DNA from: an uncultured Elusimicrobiales bacterium
Lineage (GTDB): Bacteria; Elusimicrobiota; Elusimicrobia; Elusimicrobiales; Elusimicrobiaceae
Length of the DNA stretch: 39,213 nt
Assembly: GCA_934667625.1 (NCBI GenBank)
Contig: CAKUMH010000011.1
Location: 1-39,213 of the forward strand
Direction: 5' to 3'
Shown: one piece after another, positions 22,017 through 30,257 of the stretch
Position numbering within the stretch: the stretch's first letter is position 1
How the letters are laid out: the number at the start of each line of letters is the position of its first letter
Notes under the pieces: generated by a model
The model's input: the letters and a program-made list of their open reading frames with translations, nothing else
Told to the model about the DNA's origin: nothing
Databases searched by the model: none
Made by a program: the position numbers and the translations under genes

Positions 22017-23291
22017 TTATACAAGTTTTTTGGCTAATTCCAAGCCTTCCAACAGCGAGCGTTCTATAAAGGAATACTCCCACCGTCCGTAACGGCCCGC
22101 ACACAAACACCCACGGCGGGCCAGCGCGGCAAGCGCGCGACGGACCACAGGTGTGCGGGAAACGTCGTAAACGGCGTAGGCATAGGGTAAAAATTGCCAG
22201 AAAGAAAATAAAACAGTGTCGCTACTCTTTATTATACCTTTTTGGGATAAGGCCTTCCAAATGCGTGCCTCGGTGGCCGGGGTGCGCGGCAGCGTGCCGG
22301 GAAGTTCCACATAAAAGGAGCTGGCGTTTTGGGGGGCGTTGGCGGGGGAAAAACCGCTTTGCAGGCCTACCCGGTAGAAGGGGACGTTCTCCTCTGGGAA
22401 ATAAATCCAGCTGAAGGGTTTCACGCGGCGCGCGATAGCAAAGTTAAAAACGGACACGGACGTGTGCGCCAGTTTGTGCGCCCAGGCCCGGGCTGGCGCG
22501 CTGTGGGTGAGGCGCAAAAGCTCAGGTAGGGGGAGCGTGCTGACCAGCGTGTCGTACGTAAAGGTTTCGCCCGGGGTGTGCACCGTTTTGGTGGTCAGGT
22601 CAATTTGCGTGACGGGGGTGTTTACTTTCAAACGACTTACGCCTGCGGCCAACGCCGCCACCAGGGCGCCGCATCCGCCCGTTTTGGGATAGTAAAAAAA
22701 GGAGTTGTAGCCATAGGACTTTTGGGTTGGCTGCGCGGCGCTCTGCAAGACTTCCCGCACGGACGGTTTGGGTACAAAGGGGCCGCACCATTCGGCGGTT
22801 AGCCGGCTGGGGGAACGCCCCCACAGCTTGGTGTTATAGGGGCGCATAAACTGCTTGTATATCCCCGCTCCAAAAGCACGCAAACACCAGGCCTGAAAGG
22901 TGCGGGGCGCGGTTTTGTATGTTTTTTGTGCGGCCTTTACCAGCCCGTCCACGCATTTCTGGCGTTCTGCTTTGGGAAGGGCGTAGAGGTTGGCTTGAAA
23001 CGGGAACGGCACTTGGGTGTTTTGTGTATAGATGAAAGCCTTGCGTTTACAGCGCCGCAAATTGGTTTTAAGCAACCGTTTGACGAGTTTTTTCCCTTCG
23101 CAGGTATGCAGGTGGAGCAGGTGGCCGCTCTTGTCAAAGGTAAACCCGTCCACGGTTTGGCTGGCACACAGACCGCCGGGGGCGTTTTCCCGCTCCAGCA
23201 CCAAGTAGTCCGTGCAGCCGCGTTCTTCCAGGTGAAAGGCGGTGGAAAGCCCGGTGAGCCCGCCGCCCAAAATTAAAAATTTAACGTGCAT
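22017..23291 (-). CDS. FAD-dependent amine-oxidase/UGM-like protein
   Basis: A 424-residue flavoprotein. The N-terminal dinucleotide fold is FLILGGGLTGLSTAFHLEERG, followed by LERENAPGGLCAS and GFTFDKSGHLLHL. Further on are PFPFQANL, FMRPYNTKLWGRSPSRL and TLVSTLPLPELL. These fit the family annotated as protoporphyrinogen-oxidase-like or UDP-galactopyranose-mutase-like, often found in polysaccharide loci. The exact substrate is not shown by the sequence. It follows the phosphoglycosyltransferase by one base, which supports a part in glycan precursor making. A role in haem synthesis is less likely, as no other haem gene is present. Confidence 0.78.
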   Translation of the reverse strand: MHVKFLILGGGLTGLSTAFHLEERGCTDYLVLERENAPGGLCASQTVDGFTFDKSGHLLHLHTCEGKKLVKRLLKTNLRRCKRKAFIYTQNTQVPFPFQANLYALPKAERQKCVDGLVKAAQKTYKTAPRTFQAWCLRAFGAGIYKQFMRPYNTKLWGRSPSRLTAEWCGPFVPKPSVREVLQSAAQPTQKSYGYNSFFYYPKTGGCGALVAALAAGVSRLKVNTPVTQIDLTTKTVHTPGETFTYDTLVSTLPLPELLRLTHSAPARAWAHKLAHTSVSVFNFAIARRVKPFSWIYFPEENVPFYRVGLQSGFSPANAPQNASSFYVELPGTLPRTPATEARIWKALSQKGIIKSSDTVLFSFWQFLPYAYAVYDVSRTPVVRRALAALARRGCLCAGRYGRWEYSFIERSLLEGLELAKKLV

Positions 23292-23292
23292 A

Positions 23293-24318
23293 TTACTCCG
23301 CTTTTAGGTGCAACAGCCAGCCGGTGGCCGCGCCCAAGAGGACTGCTGCCGCGGCAAAAAGCCCCAGGGCCGCCGCGCCGCTGCAACGGGTAAGTACATA
23401 GGCAAAGAGATTGAAACAAACGCCGCAAAACAAAAACGTAAGCACAATAGCGTGCGGTTTCCAGCCCTGTTTTTGTAAACGCAGGGACAAATGGTCGTTA
23501 CTGCCCCGGAGCGGGTTTTTCCCCTTTACTAAACGCGCCAGGACGACAAAGCTGGTGTCAAACAGGGGAACGGCGGCCAGGAAAAGAGGTGCCAAAAAGC
23601 CCCAGTTGGTTTGTTCGCTGTAGGCGGTGCCAATGGAGAGCGCGGCAATTAAAAAGCCCAACAGGTTGGAGCCGCTGTCCCCCAAAAACACCTTGCGTTT
23701 TGCGTGGTTGAACGGCCAAAAAGCCAACGAGGCGCCCAGCAGGGCCAGCGCGGCGAAATTGACATACAGGTATTCCCCGGGCAGGGCAATCAGCGTTAGC
23801 CCCAGCGTGCATACAACGGCCTGGCTGACGCAGAGGCCGTCCATAATGTCCAGCAAATTAAAAGCGTTGGTCAGCCCGACAATCCACAAAAAAGTAAGCG
23901 GCAGAGAAACCCACGGCGAACTGAAAGCGTGGATAAAAACGCCGTAATATACGAGCGCGCCCGTGGCTCCGGCTTGCACCAAAAGTTTGACGGATACGGG
24001 GAGTCCGTTCGGCTTTTTAAGATCGTCCAAAAGTCCCATAAAGAAGATGAGCGTCCCGCCGATCAGCACACCGCGCAGGGTGCGTAAGGTGCCGGAGGGG
24101 AAAGCCGTCAGTAGTCTCAGCGCTACCAGGGCCGTCCAGGTGCCGGCAAATACGGCAATTCCGCCTACCACCGGGGTGGCGTGTGCGTGCTTTTTGAGAG
24201 GGCCGCCCGGTTGGTCCATAAAGAGGCGTGCGGCATACCGGCGCAACAGGGGAAGCAGGGCTGCCGTCACGCCAGCGGCGCACAGCAGCGTGAGCAGATA
24301 GGGGACAAAAACTTTCAT
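23293..24318 (-). CDS. WecA/TagO-like undecaprenyl-phosphate phosphoglycosyltransferase
   Basis: An integral membrane enzyme (341 residues, about ten helices) of the MraY/WecA family. It moves a sugar-1-phosphate from a UDP-sugar to undecaprenyl phosphate and so starts a surface glycan. Key motifs: MGLLDDLKK with D98 and D99, NAFNLLDIMDGL with N151, N154, D157 and D160, FLGDSGS (211-217), and RGSNDHLSLRL with H276. It lacks the muramyl-pentapeptide features that mark MraY, so WecA/TagO is the better guess. It heads the minus-strand run. There is no Shine-Dalgarno, and TATAAT lies only 4 nt before the ATG, so the message may be leaderless. Confidence 0.85.
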   Translation of the reverse strand: MKVFVPYLLTLLCAAGVTAALLPLLRRYAARLFMDQPGGPLKKHAHATPVVGGIAVFAGTWTALVALRLLTAFPSGTLRTLRGVLIGGTLIFFMGLLDDLKKPNGLPVSVKLLVQAGATGALVYYGVFIHAFSSPWVSLPLTFLWIVGLTNAFNLLDIMDGLCVSQAVVCTLGLTLIALPGEYLYVNFAALALLGASLAFWPFNHAKRKVFLGDSGSNLLGFLIAALSIGTAYSEQTNWGFLAPLFLAAVPLFDTSFVVLARLVKGKNPLRGSNDHLSLRLQKQGWKPHAIVLTFLFCGVCFNLFAYVLTRCSGAAALGLFAAAAVLLGAATGWLLHLKAE

Positions 24319-24330
24319 AATAATTATAAT
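24302..24330. promoter_or_regulatory. Divergent promoter between wecA-like gene and lipoprotein
   Basis: Plus strand: GGGACA (24302-24307, 4 of 6), 17-nt spacer, TATAAT (24325-24330), serving the lipoprotein gene. Because ATTATAAT is its own reverse complement, a second perfect TATAAT reads on the minus strand (24328-24323), 4 nt before the wecA-like start. The two promoters therefore share -10 bases and should compete. Confidence 0.6.
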
Positions 24331-24353
24331 ATATCATAATAAGGAGGGGTCTT

Positions 24354-24983
24354 ATGCTTAAAAAATTTTTGATTTTTAGTTGTGCGGTGTGGCTGTGCGC
24401 GTGTGCGGGCGGAAACGTGCGGAAAACGGTTCCGACGGCGCGCCCCCACAAAAGAGTGAACTTTTTTACGGACGGGCGCACGCAGGCGGCTTTTAAGGTG
24501 GTGGGCCAAATGAACGAGGATTATGTGGAAGGCGTCCTGCGCGTGAAAAAAATCGGCGAGGCGGATTACGATGTGGTGCTGATGACGGGCGCGGCATACC
24601 GCGTGCTGCACGCCACCGTCAGCCCCGAAGGCGTGGCGTACCGCTATCTGTTCAAGGATGCGGACACGGCACTCATCCGCGGGCGCATTACCCAGTTTTT
24701 AAATTTGTTGCTGGCGGAAGCGGACGTGTTGCAAAAACGCCGCGTAAAGGGCGACGTCACCACGGTGACGTACCAAGGGAAGGACGCCAAGGAACGTTTC
24801 TTTTACCGGGCGGAGGAGTTGTATCCGTATGCAGCGCAGTCGGTGACGCTGCTTAATACGGCGGATTTGACCTACGGCGAGTATGCGCCTGCGGGTCCGG
24901 CCGGGGAGGAGCAGGTGCCGCACAGCTTGGTGTATAAAGACGGAAACATTACGTTGGATTTAACGTTAATCAGTTTAAGGTAA
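24354..24983 (+). CDS. Putative lipoprotein, unknown function
   Basis: A 209-residue product. It has a signal peptide and lipobox LCAC with the lipidated Cys at 17, so it is likely anchored to an envelope membrane. Glycine follows the +2 Ala, with no Asp-type retention residue, which would favour the outer membrane by E. coli rules. The rest looks like a beta-rich fold (alternating short hydrophobic strands such as VEGVLRVKK, YDVVLMTG, VAYRYLF, and a final NITLDLTLISL), loosely like LolA/LolB or DUF3261 proteins. I cannot confirm any family. AAGGAGG before the ATG supports the start. It is divergent from the wecA-like gene. Confidence 0.7.
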   Translation: MLKKFLIFSCAVWLCACAGGNVRKTVPTARPHKRVNFFTDGRTQAAFKVVGQMNEDYVEGVLRVKKIGEADYDVVLMTGAAYRVLHATVSPEGVAYRYLFKDADTALIRGRITQFLNLLLAEADVLQKRRVKGDVTTVTYQGKDAKERFFYRAEELYPYAAQSVTLLNTADLTYGEYAPAGPAGEEQVPHSLVYKDGNITLDLTLISLR

Positions 24984-24989
24984 CCATGA

Positions 24990-25017
24990 AACGCCCCAGG
25001 TATGAGCCCGGGGCGTT
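24990..25017 (+). terminator. Lipoprotein gene terminator
   Basis: A stem AACGCCCC-A-GG (24990-25000) with CC-C-GGGGCGTT (25007-25017), one A-C mismatch and a 6-nt loop, lies 6 nt after the lipoprotein stop. The T-tract is weak (ACTTTC), so termination may be partial. Confidence 0.6.
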
Positions 25018-25057
25018 ACTTTCAAAATCAATGACTGGGCGGGGACGTTTTTTTTGC

Positions 25058-25063
25058 TACAAT
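25058..25063 (+). promoter_or_regulatory. -10 box of pilin 3, predicting a leaderless mRNA
   Basis: TACAAT (5 of 6 matches, within GCTACAAT at 25056-25063) ends 6 nt before the pilin 3 ATG. A transcript would start at or within a base of that ATG, and no Shine-Dalgarno is present. No good -35 is visible. Confidence 0.5.
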
Positions 25064-25069
25064 TTATGT

Positions 25070-25684
25070 ATGAGCAAAAAGGATCAGCAGCGGCCAAACA
25101 GCCGCCAACACGTCATCCCATGCCCCTTAGAACGCCGCTTTTGCGGCTTTACTCTAATTGAACTTTTGGCGGCGGTTCTCATCATTGGCATTTTAGCCGC
25201 TATCGCGTGGCCAGCCTACAACAAGGCCGTCGTCAACGCCAAAGCCGCCCAACTGATAACAGCCATGCGTGCCGTGATCAAGGGAGAAAATGCCTATTTT
25301 GTAACCCATGGCGAATATGCGCTTGATATCGCGGAACTGACTATCAATTTTAATCTGCCCAGAAAAAATGTCCGCCACCTTTCGGGTGGCGTAACCCTTG
25401 GATATGGCCCTGCGTACGGGCCTAATATGTGGGCCATTTACACCCACAGCGCTCCGGGGGATATAACGCTCAACGCCCGGTTTGACGAAGGAAAATACAT
25501 CGCCTGCGGTTTTTGGTACGGTTTGGAATTTGTCAAAAAACCGAATATGGAAAAAAAGCTCTTCTGTTTTGAAGGAGCCAAAAACACAAAAATCAAACCC
25601 GGCGAGTTTTGCATGGATGTGATGAGTTCGGAAAAACTGGTATTCCAGAGCGGCGGGTCCCGCTGGTATTCTCTGGGGTATTAA
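25070..25684 (+). CDS. Type IV pilin-like protein (pilin 3)
   Basis: A 204-residue prepilin-like protein with leader MSKK...RRFCG (26 residues), then FTLIELLAAVLIIGILAAIAWP with the conserved Glu at mature position 5. The globular part has its own sequence, with cysteines near the end (LFCFEGAK, GEFCMDV). It lacks the cassette used by pilins 1 and 2. Its leader has CGTCATCCC (25111-25119) and a GCCGC-TTTT-GCGGC hairpin (25134-25147), so it too may include repeat-derived bases. I chose ATG 25070: it gives MSKK, parallel to MNKK of pilin 1, and follows a -10 box at leaderless distance. The frame opens further up at 24986, inside the terminator of the previous gene. Confidence 0.82.
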   Translation: MSKKDQQRPNSRQHVIPCPLERRFCGFTLIELLAAVLIIGILAAIAWPAYNKAVVNAKAAQLITAMRAVIKGENAYFVTHGEYALDIAELTINFNLPRKNVRHLSGGVTLGYGPAYGPNMWAIYTHSAPGDITLNARFDEGKYIACGFWYGLEFVKKPNMEKKLFCFEGAKNTKIKPGEFCMDVMSSEKLVFQSGGSRWYSLGY

Positions 25685-25710
25685 CCCGCCGGAAGAAATA
25701 AGCGCAAAAT

Positions 25711-27120
25711 TTATGCTTTTTTGAGGATGAGCCCCATGAAGGCGGGATAGAGCGTGAGCAAAATTACTTCGCTCCATACGGAGTGGTTAAAATACCGCGC
25801 CGCCAGTACGGTGGCCAAAGAGACGAAAACCATTCCCAAGAGTTTTTTGTATTCGTACGCAATGGGATAAACCTTTTGCGTAAAGGCAAATAACGCGCCT
25901 GCCATGGCGGCGTAACTGAGCGCCACGGCCCACCCCGCGCCCAAAATGCCGATATGCGGCACCAGCGTCAGGTTGGTGGTAATGCTCACTGCCGCGCCCA
26001 AGAGCGTAATCCACATAAGGACGCGCGTTTTTTTGGTCAGCACCGGGGCGACCATAAAGTTAATATACAGCCCGTAAAAGAAATAACCCGTTACGATAAA
26101 CGGAATAATTTTAAGTCCGCCCCAGTAGTTCGGCCCGATTAAGTGAAAATTGCCAAACAAATGACCGGTGATGATATCGGGCATTAAAAACGAAATTCCT
26201 AACACAAACCACGAGCCCAAGGCGAAAAAGAAGGAAAAGACTTTGGAGAAGGTGTCTTTGGCGTCGGAATCGTTGGCATGCGCCAAAAAGAAGGGGCGCC
26301 AGGCTTGGTCAAACATAGAAACGAGGAGCATCATAAACACGCCGATTTTAAAGTTTGCCTGATAGACGCCCACCTGCTCCGTGCCCACCAAATGTACCAA
26401 AATGGGCTTGTCTATCACGCTGACCAAAAGGCTGGCCACGCCCGCCGGTACAAACGGCCAGGCAAAGCGTGCCATTTCTTTTTGCAGGTTCCAATCAAAT
26501 GCAAACGGGTTGTGCCCTTTTAATTCGCTTCCCCACACGGGAGCCAATACAAGGAGTGACGCCAGCGAGGCCCCGATATTGGCCCACAAAATGGAATTGG
26601 GGCCACGGTGCAAAACCGCCAAAAACACCACATTTAACACCACGTTTATCACAATGGAAAAAGCCCGCACGCCCGCAAAATACCACGCCCGGCGTTCCAG
26701 CCGCAGCTTGGTGAAGGCGATCATGTTGAGCACGTCTAAAAACAAAATAGCGGCTGCCAGCCGGAAGGGACCGAAGTTTTCGCCCAGCCCCCACCACAGG
26801 GACACCTGCGGGGCAAACACATATAAAAGTCCGCCCAGCACAAGCGCGTTTGCTAGTACGCCGTAAAAACATTGGCGGAAAACTTTATGTTTATCCGTGG
26901 CCTCGCTGGCAAAGCGCAGGTAGCTTTGGTCCAGCCCGAACAAAAATACCACGCTTAAAAGCGCAATGGCCGCAAATACGGTGGCAATGGCGCCGTATTG
27001 GGTGGGTTGTAAGTAGTAAGTGTAAAAGGGAACCAGGCAGAAATTGAGCAACCGCGCGAGCACCGTGGAAGTGCCGTAGATAAGCGTTTCTTTGCCCAAG
27101 CGTTTAATATCTCTCGCCAT
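25711..27120 (-). CDS. Oligosaccharide flippase (Wzx-like)
   Basis: A polytopic membrane protein (469 residues, about 12-14 helices) of the polysaccharide-transport/MOP superfamily. It would flip an undecaprenol-linked oligosaccharide across the inner membrane. Typical features: start IKRLGKETLIYGTSTVLARLLNFCLVPFYTYYL, GLDQSYLRF, and RFAWPFVPAGVASLL in the middle. I chose ATG 27120 since the upstream GTG at 27135 lies in a terminator stem. The start codon is only 2 nt after the U-tract of the terminator of the preceding nucleoside phosphorylase gene, and there is no good Shine-Dalgarno. Expression may depend on read-through. It probably works with the wecA-like enzyme. Confidence 0.87.
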   Translation of the reverse strand: MARDIKRLGKETLIYGTSTVLARLLNFCLVPFYTYYLQPTQYGAIATVFAAIALLSVVFLFGLDQSYLRFASEATDKHKVFRQCFYGVLANALVLGGLLYVFAPQVSLWWGLGENFGPFRLAAAILFLDVLNMIAFTKLRLERRAWYFAGVRAFSIVINVVLNVVFLAVLHRGPNSILWANIGASLASLLVLAPVWGSELKGHNPFAFDWNLQKEMARFAWPFVPAGVASLLVSVIDKPILVHLVGTEQVGVYQANFKIGVFMMLLVSMFDQAWRPFFLAHANDSDAKDTFSKVFSFFFALGSWFVLGISFLMPDIITGHLFGNFHLIGPNYWGGLKIIPFIVTGYFFYGLYINFMVAPVLTKKTRVLMWITLLGAAVSITTNLTLVPHIGILGAGWAVALSYAAMAGALFAFTQKVYPIAYEYKKLLGMVFVSLATVLAARYFNHSVWSEVILLTLYPAFMGLILKKA

Positions 27121-27122
27121 AG

Positions 27123-27155
27123 AAAAAATCCGCACGGGCAGATGCGCCCGTGCGG
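27123..27155 (-). terminator. Terminator or attenuator directly before the flippase start
   Basis: CCGCACGGGC (27130-27139) and GCCCGTGCGG (27146-27155) form a perfect 10-bp stem with a 6-nt loop, followed on the minus strand by T6. It lies 9 nt after the purine nucleoside phosphorylase stop and 2 nt before the flippase ATG. Confidence 0.85.
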
Positions 27156-27164
27156 AAAACAGCC

Positions 27165-27986
27165 TTATAATTTGACGAACAAAATTTCCAGCAATTTTTT
27201 GAATTTGCCTTCAATTTTTTTGGTTTCGCTGATGGTTTGTGCGTGGGAGAGCGGCTTCTTTTCAATACCGCAGCCCATGTTGCTCACCCAGGCAAGACCC
27301 AGTACGCTGATGCCACATTGGCGCGCCACCAATACTTCCGGCACGACGGACATGCCGACCACCGTGGCGCCCCATTTTTTGAACATTTGAATTTCGGCCG
27401 GGGTTTCAAAGTTCGGGCCCGTGGCGGCCAAGTACACGCCTTCACCGGCGTTTACGCCCGCCTTTTTGGCGGCGGCCAGGGCGATTTTGCGCATGCCTTT
27501 GTCGTACGCTTCGGACAGATCAAAGAACATGGGGCCGAAGACCGGGTCGTGATTGCCGATGAGCGGGTTGTTGCACATAAAGTTGATGTGGTCCTTAAGC
27601 ACGCACAGAGAGCCCGGTTTTAATTTCAGGTCCATAGATCCCACGGCGGCGGACACCAACAGTTTTTCCACGCCGAGCATTTTTAACGTGCGGATGGAAA
27701 TGGCCAAGTCCTTCATCGGGTGGCCTTCGTAATAGTGGAAACGGCCCTGCATAACGACGATATTGCGGCCTTTGTATACGCCAAAAATCAGGTTACCGCT
27801 GTGGCCGGGTACGGTGCTTTGCAAGAAACCGGGGATAGTGACATAAGGCACTTTTACTTCTTTTTCCAGGGGCGGAATGGAACCGGCCAGCCCGGAACCC
27901 GTGATTAAAGCAATTTCCGGTTTAAAGTTTTTCGTCTTTTTGTTGATGAAAGCAACCGCTTTTTTAATTTGCGCTAACTGAGTCAT
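27165..27986 (-). CDS. Purine nucleoside phosphorylase, trimeric family
   Basis: Splits purine nucleosides with phosphate to base and ribose-1-phosphate, for salvage. The 273 residues fit the trimeric PNP family: ALITGSGLAG (phosphate site), PGHSGNLIFG, QGRFHYYEGHP, DHINFMCNNPLIG, YLAATGPNFETPAE with the base-binding Glu, and VVGMSVVPEVLVARQCGI. The usual TNAAGG strand reads VSAAVGS here, which could alter substrate preference towards methylthioadenosine or other nucleosides; I cannot decide. It is followed at once by a strong terminator and the flippase. YraN lies 15 nt upstream. Confidence 0.92.
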   Translation of the reverse strand: MTQLAQIKKAVAFINKKTKNFKPEIALITGSGLAGSIPPLEKEVKVPYVTIPGFLQSTVPGHSGNLIFGVYKGRNIVVMQGRFHYYEGHPMKDLAISIRTLKMLGVEKLLVSAAVGSMDLKLKPGSLCVLKDHINFMCNNPLIGNHDPVFGPMFFDLSEAYDKGMRKIALAAAKKAGVNAGEGVYLAATGPNFETPAEIQMFKKWGATVVGMSVVPEVLVARQCGISVLGLAWVSNMGCGIEKKPLSHAQTISETKKIEGKFKKLLEILFVKL

Positions 27987-28001
27987 ATTTCCTCCATTTC
28001 G

Positions 28002-28355
28002 TTACAAGGTTGTCCGCGGCGGATAGAAGGCGTTTGGAACCAGCTCTACCCGGTCCGGCAGGACGCATACCACATCAAATCTTATACTATCAAATTTTAA
28101 CTTCTTTTCTTTGATAAACCACACCGCCGCGCGAAAGAGGCGCGCCTGTTTGGCTTTGGTTACAGCGGCCAGCGGGCCGCCGTACGTCTCGTGTGTGCGG
28201 GTTTTTACTTCCACAAACACAAGTGTTTTTCCGTCACACGCTACGAGGTCTAACTCTCCCGCGGGAACGGAAAAATTGCGGGCTAAAATCTGCCAGCCTT
28301 TAGCGATTAAAAACTGTGCGGCGCGTTCTTCGCCCGCTTGTCCCCGGTTGTTCAT
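28002..28355 (-). CDS. yraN: YraN/UPF0102 nuclease-like protein
   Basis: A 117-residue protein of the UPF0102 family, with a Holliday-junction-resolvase-like fold. Family motifs: GEERAAQFLIAKGWQILARNF, GELDLVACDGKTLVFVEVKTR (nuclease-type Glu, Asp and E-V-K) and FDVVCV. Its cellular role is not settled. It overlaps the end of rnhB by 4 nt (ATGA), so translation is coupled. The rnhB-yraN pairing is widespread in bacteria. Confidence 0.92.
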   Translation of the reverse strand: MNNRGQAGEERAAQFLIAKGWQILARNFSVPAGELDLVACDGKTLVFVEVKTRTHETYGGPLAAVTKAKQARLFRAAVWFIKEKKLKFDSIRFDVVCVLPDRVELVPNAFYPPRTTL

Positions 28356-28996
28356 GGCAAAAAGAGCGCGGGCGGCAAAAGCTTGCGTACCGGAGCGAAG
28401 GAACGGCGGTGCTCCTTGCAGGGACCCAATTCGCGCAGGGCTTGCAGGTGCTTGGCGGTGCCGTATCCCTTGTGGCCGGCAAAACCGTAGCCGGGATAAA
28501 GTTTTTCCAGCTCCAGCATGTAATGGTCCCGCGTGACTTTGGCAATCACGCTGGCGGCCGCAATGGCGAGCGATTTGGCGTCGCCGTCTATCACCGGTTT
28601 TTGGCGCAGCGTCAGCCCGATGGCTGGGTACGGCCCGTCAATGAGGGCCACGGCCCTCGGCAGTTTGGTCAGTTTGGCCGTTGCGCGGCGCATGGCCAAA
28701 AAGGTGGCCTGTAAAATGTTTAGCTGGTCAATTTCTTGGGCGCTGGCAAAGCCGACGCCATAGAGAATGCTGGAATGGGTTAACCGTTTGAATAGGTCTT
28801 CCCGCTTTTTTTCGGTGAGTTTTTTGCTGTCGTTGACGTCGTCAAACGAGCACGCTAGGTCCGGCGGGATAAAACACGCGCATGCCACCACCGGACCCGC
28901 CAGGGGGCCACGGCCTGCTTCGTCAATGCCGATTAGGTTGTCGGCATCTAACTGCAAGGCGAGCTGCTTGTCAAAATCTTGCAAAGGGGTGGACAT
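28352..28996 (-). CDS. rnhB: Ribonuclease HII
   Basis: Cuts the RNA strand of RNA-DNA hybrids and single ribonucleotides in DNA. The 214 residues carry the acidic active site D25 and E26 in GIDEAGRGPLAGPV, D120 in ALIDGPYP and D139 in DGDAKSLAIAAASVIAKVTRD. NDSKKLTEKKRE is the conserved basic segment. It overlaps yraN by 4 nt. The ATG has no Shine-Dalgarno, and a perfect TATAAT lies 5 nt before it, which predicts a leaderless message. Confidence 0.95.
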   Translation of the reverse strand: MSTPLQDFDKQLALQLDADNLIGIDEAGRGPLAGPVVACACFIPPDLACSFDDVNDSKKLTEKKREDLFKRLTHSSILYGVGFASAQEIDQLNILQATFLAMRRATAKLTKLPRAVALIDGPYPAIGLTLRQKPVIDGDAKSLAIAAASVIAKVTRDHYMLELEKLYPGYGFAGHKGYGTAKHLQALRELGPCKEHRRSFAPVRKLLPPALFLP

Positions 28997-29001
28997 ACTT
29001 T

Positions 29002-29007
29002 ATTATA
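29002..29007 (-). promoter_or_regulatory. -10 box of rnhB, predicting a leaderless mRNA
   Basis: TATAAT on the minus strand, with 5 nt between it and the rnhB ATG (28996). Transcription would begin at the start codon. The -35 region has no good match. Confidence 0.5.
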
Positions 29008-29027
29008 TCAATAAATCCGTACTTCCG

Positions 29028-30257
29028 TTAGAAAATGGACCGTTCTTCCACGCTCACGCGTGCATCGCCCCGGAAGTGGGCTGCCGGCTTTTGTACAAAG
29101 TAACGCTCCAAAAATTCCTTTACGTTATAGTTGGGCAGGTCGCTTGGTTTGGCTATGGGAATGCTTAAATTAAACAGCACGTTTTCCTGCCGTTCCAGCC
29201 CTTGCGTGGTGGTAAAGTTTATGGCGCGGACCTCGTTGAAATGTACATGGAGACGGTCCGGAAAGGCGTATTCGTGATCGCTGATGCGCAGCCAGCGGGT
29301 GCGGTCTTGGTTGTAAATGGCCAGGGCGCCGGCCTCGCGGTCGTATTGCAGGAAAAGGGGCTTGCGGGGAGATTTGCCGTTGAGGAGATATCGGTAGAAA
29401 TTGGGCAGGTAATCCAGTGGGCCATTGTAATTGAAAATGGGAAATTCGCCGCTGCTGCCAACGGAAAAGCGGGACATGCCCGAAAAGTGCAGGGACTCGT
29501 CCACAAATTGGGGTGTCATCTTGCGTTCCAAGGAGAAAACGAGCTGATTGGCGTTAAAATTTTGCGGGGAGAGACGGTCAATATCGCTTAAAAAACGCAG
29601 ACGCACCAGCTTAGCGGAGGCCTTGGGGTCCGTGGCCAGAATGAGAGCCTCTTTGTTTTCCGACAAAAAGCGCATCCGCTTGACGAAGAGTTCCTCCACA
29701 TTGCGGTTGCTTAGGCGGTGAATTTTATCAAATAGTTTGCGCACGTGCGGCGTTAACACGTGGAAATGCTTGCTGTAATACGCCAGGCAAAAGGGTTCAA
29801 ACAGGTGTACATTTGTGCCCAGTTGGTCCTCTATGTTCCACAGGCTGTGCAGGGCGTCTACCGGGTTTTTGTGTTCAGAAAGGAGTTGGTTGGTTTTGTC
29901 TTCCACCTTAAAGGGAAGGCGTTTGTGTTTGCCTTTGCCTAATTTTTTGTTTTTGTCTAAGCGGCGTGCGGGTGGGGTGTTGAAATCTTCTAAAAACTTG
30001 CGGCCTTTGACGGGAAACTCCAATTCCATTTCTGTGCGGGCCAAGCGGTTTAGGTTGCGGTCCAATCGGCGCAGGGCGGCTTCTGTTTGGCGGAGTTCCT
30101 GGGTTACCTGCCGTTCCAGCTGTCTGCCGGCGGAACGGGCAGCTTTACTAACGCCGGAGAGTTTTACGCGCGGCAGTTTGTGCGCTTGCAGCGGCAGGCC
30201 CGGCGCCAGCAGGGCGGGGATAAGAAGCAAGCGGAAAAGCCGTACGAGTTTGTTCAT
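29028..30257 (-). CDS. Exported protein of unknown function
   Basis: I do not recognise this 409-residue protein. It has a signal peptide (basic start, LFRLLLIPALLAPGLPLQAHK) without a lipobox, so it is probably periplasmic or secreted. A long charged helix follows (about 35-75, rich in Arg, Leu and Glu: likely coiled coil), then a Lys-rich stretch (DKNKKLGKGKHKR). A larger mixed region ends with many aromatic residues and no cysteine cluster. No catalytic motif stands out. I chose ATG 30257 for the signal peptide; the frame opens at 30338. This ATG forms the 3' end of a perfect inverted repeat. rnhB lies 31 nt downstream. Confidence 0.7.
   Translation of the reverse strand: MNKLVRLFRLLLIPALLAPGLPLQAHKLPRVKLSGVSKAARSAGRQLERQVTQELRQTEAALRRLDRNLNRLARTEMELEFPVKGRKFLEDFNTPPARRLDKNKKLGKGKHKRLPFKVEDKTNQLLSEHKNPVDALHSLWNIEDQLGTNVHLFEPFCLAYYSKHFHVLTPHVRKLFDKIHRLSNRNVEELFVKRMRFLSENKEALILATDPKASAKLVRLRFLSDIDRLSPQNFNANQLVFSLERKMTPQFVDESLHFSGMSRFSVGSSGEFPIFNYNGPLDYLPNFYRYLLNGKSPRKPLFLQYDREAGALAIYNQDRTRWLRISDHEYAFPDRLHVHFNEVRAINFTTTQGLERQENVLFNLSIPIAKPSDLPNYNVKEFLERYFVQKPAAHFRGDARVSVEERSIF

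Noticed and set aside
23293..24318. MraY of peptidoglycan synthesis
   Set aside because: The catalytic motifs are shared by the superfamily, but there is no mur or fts gene nearby and the loop around RGSNDHLSLRL is more WecA/TagO-like.
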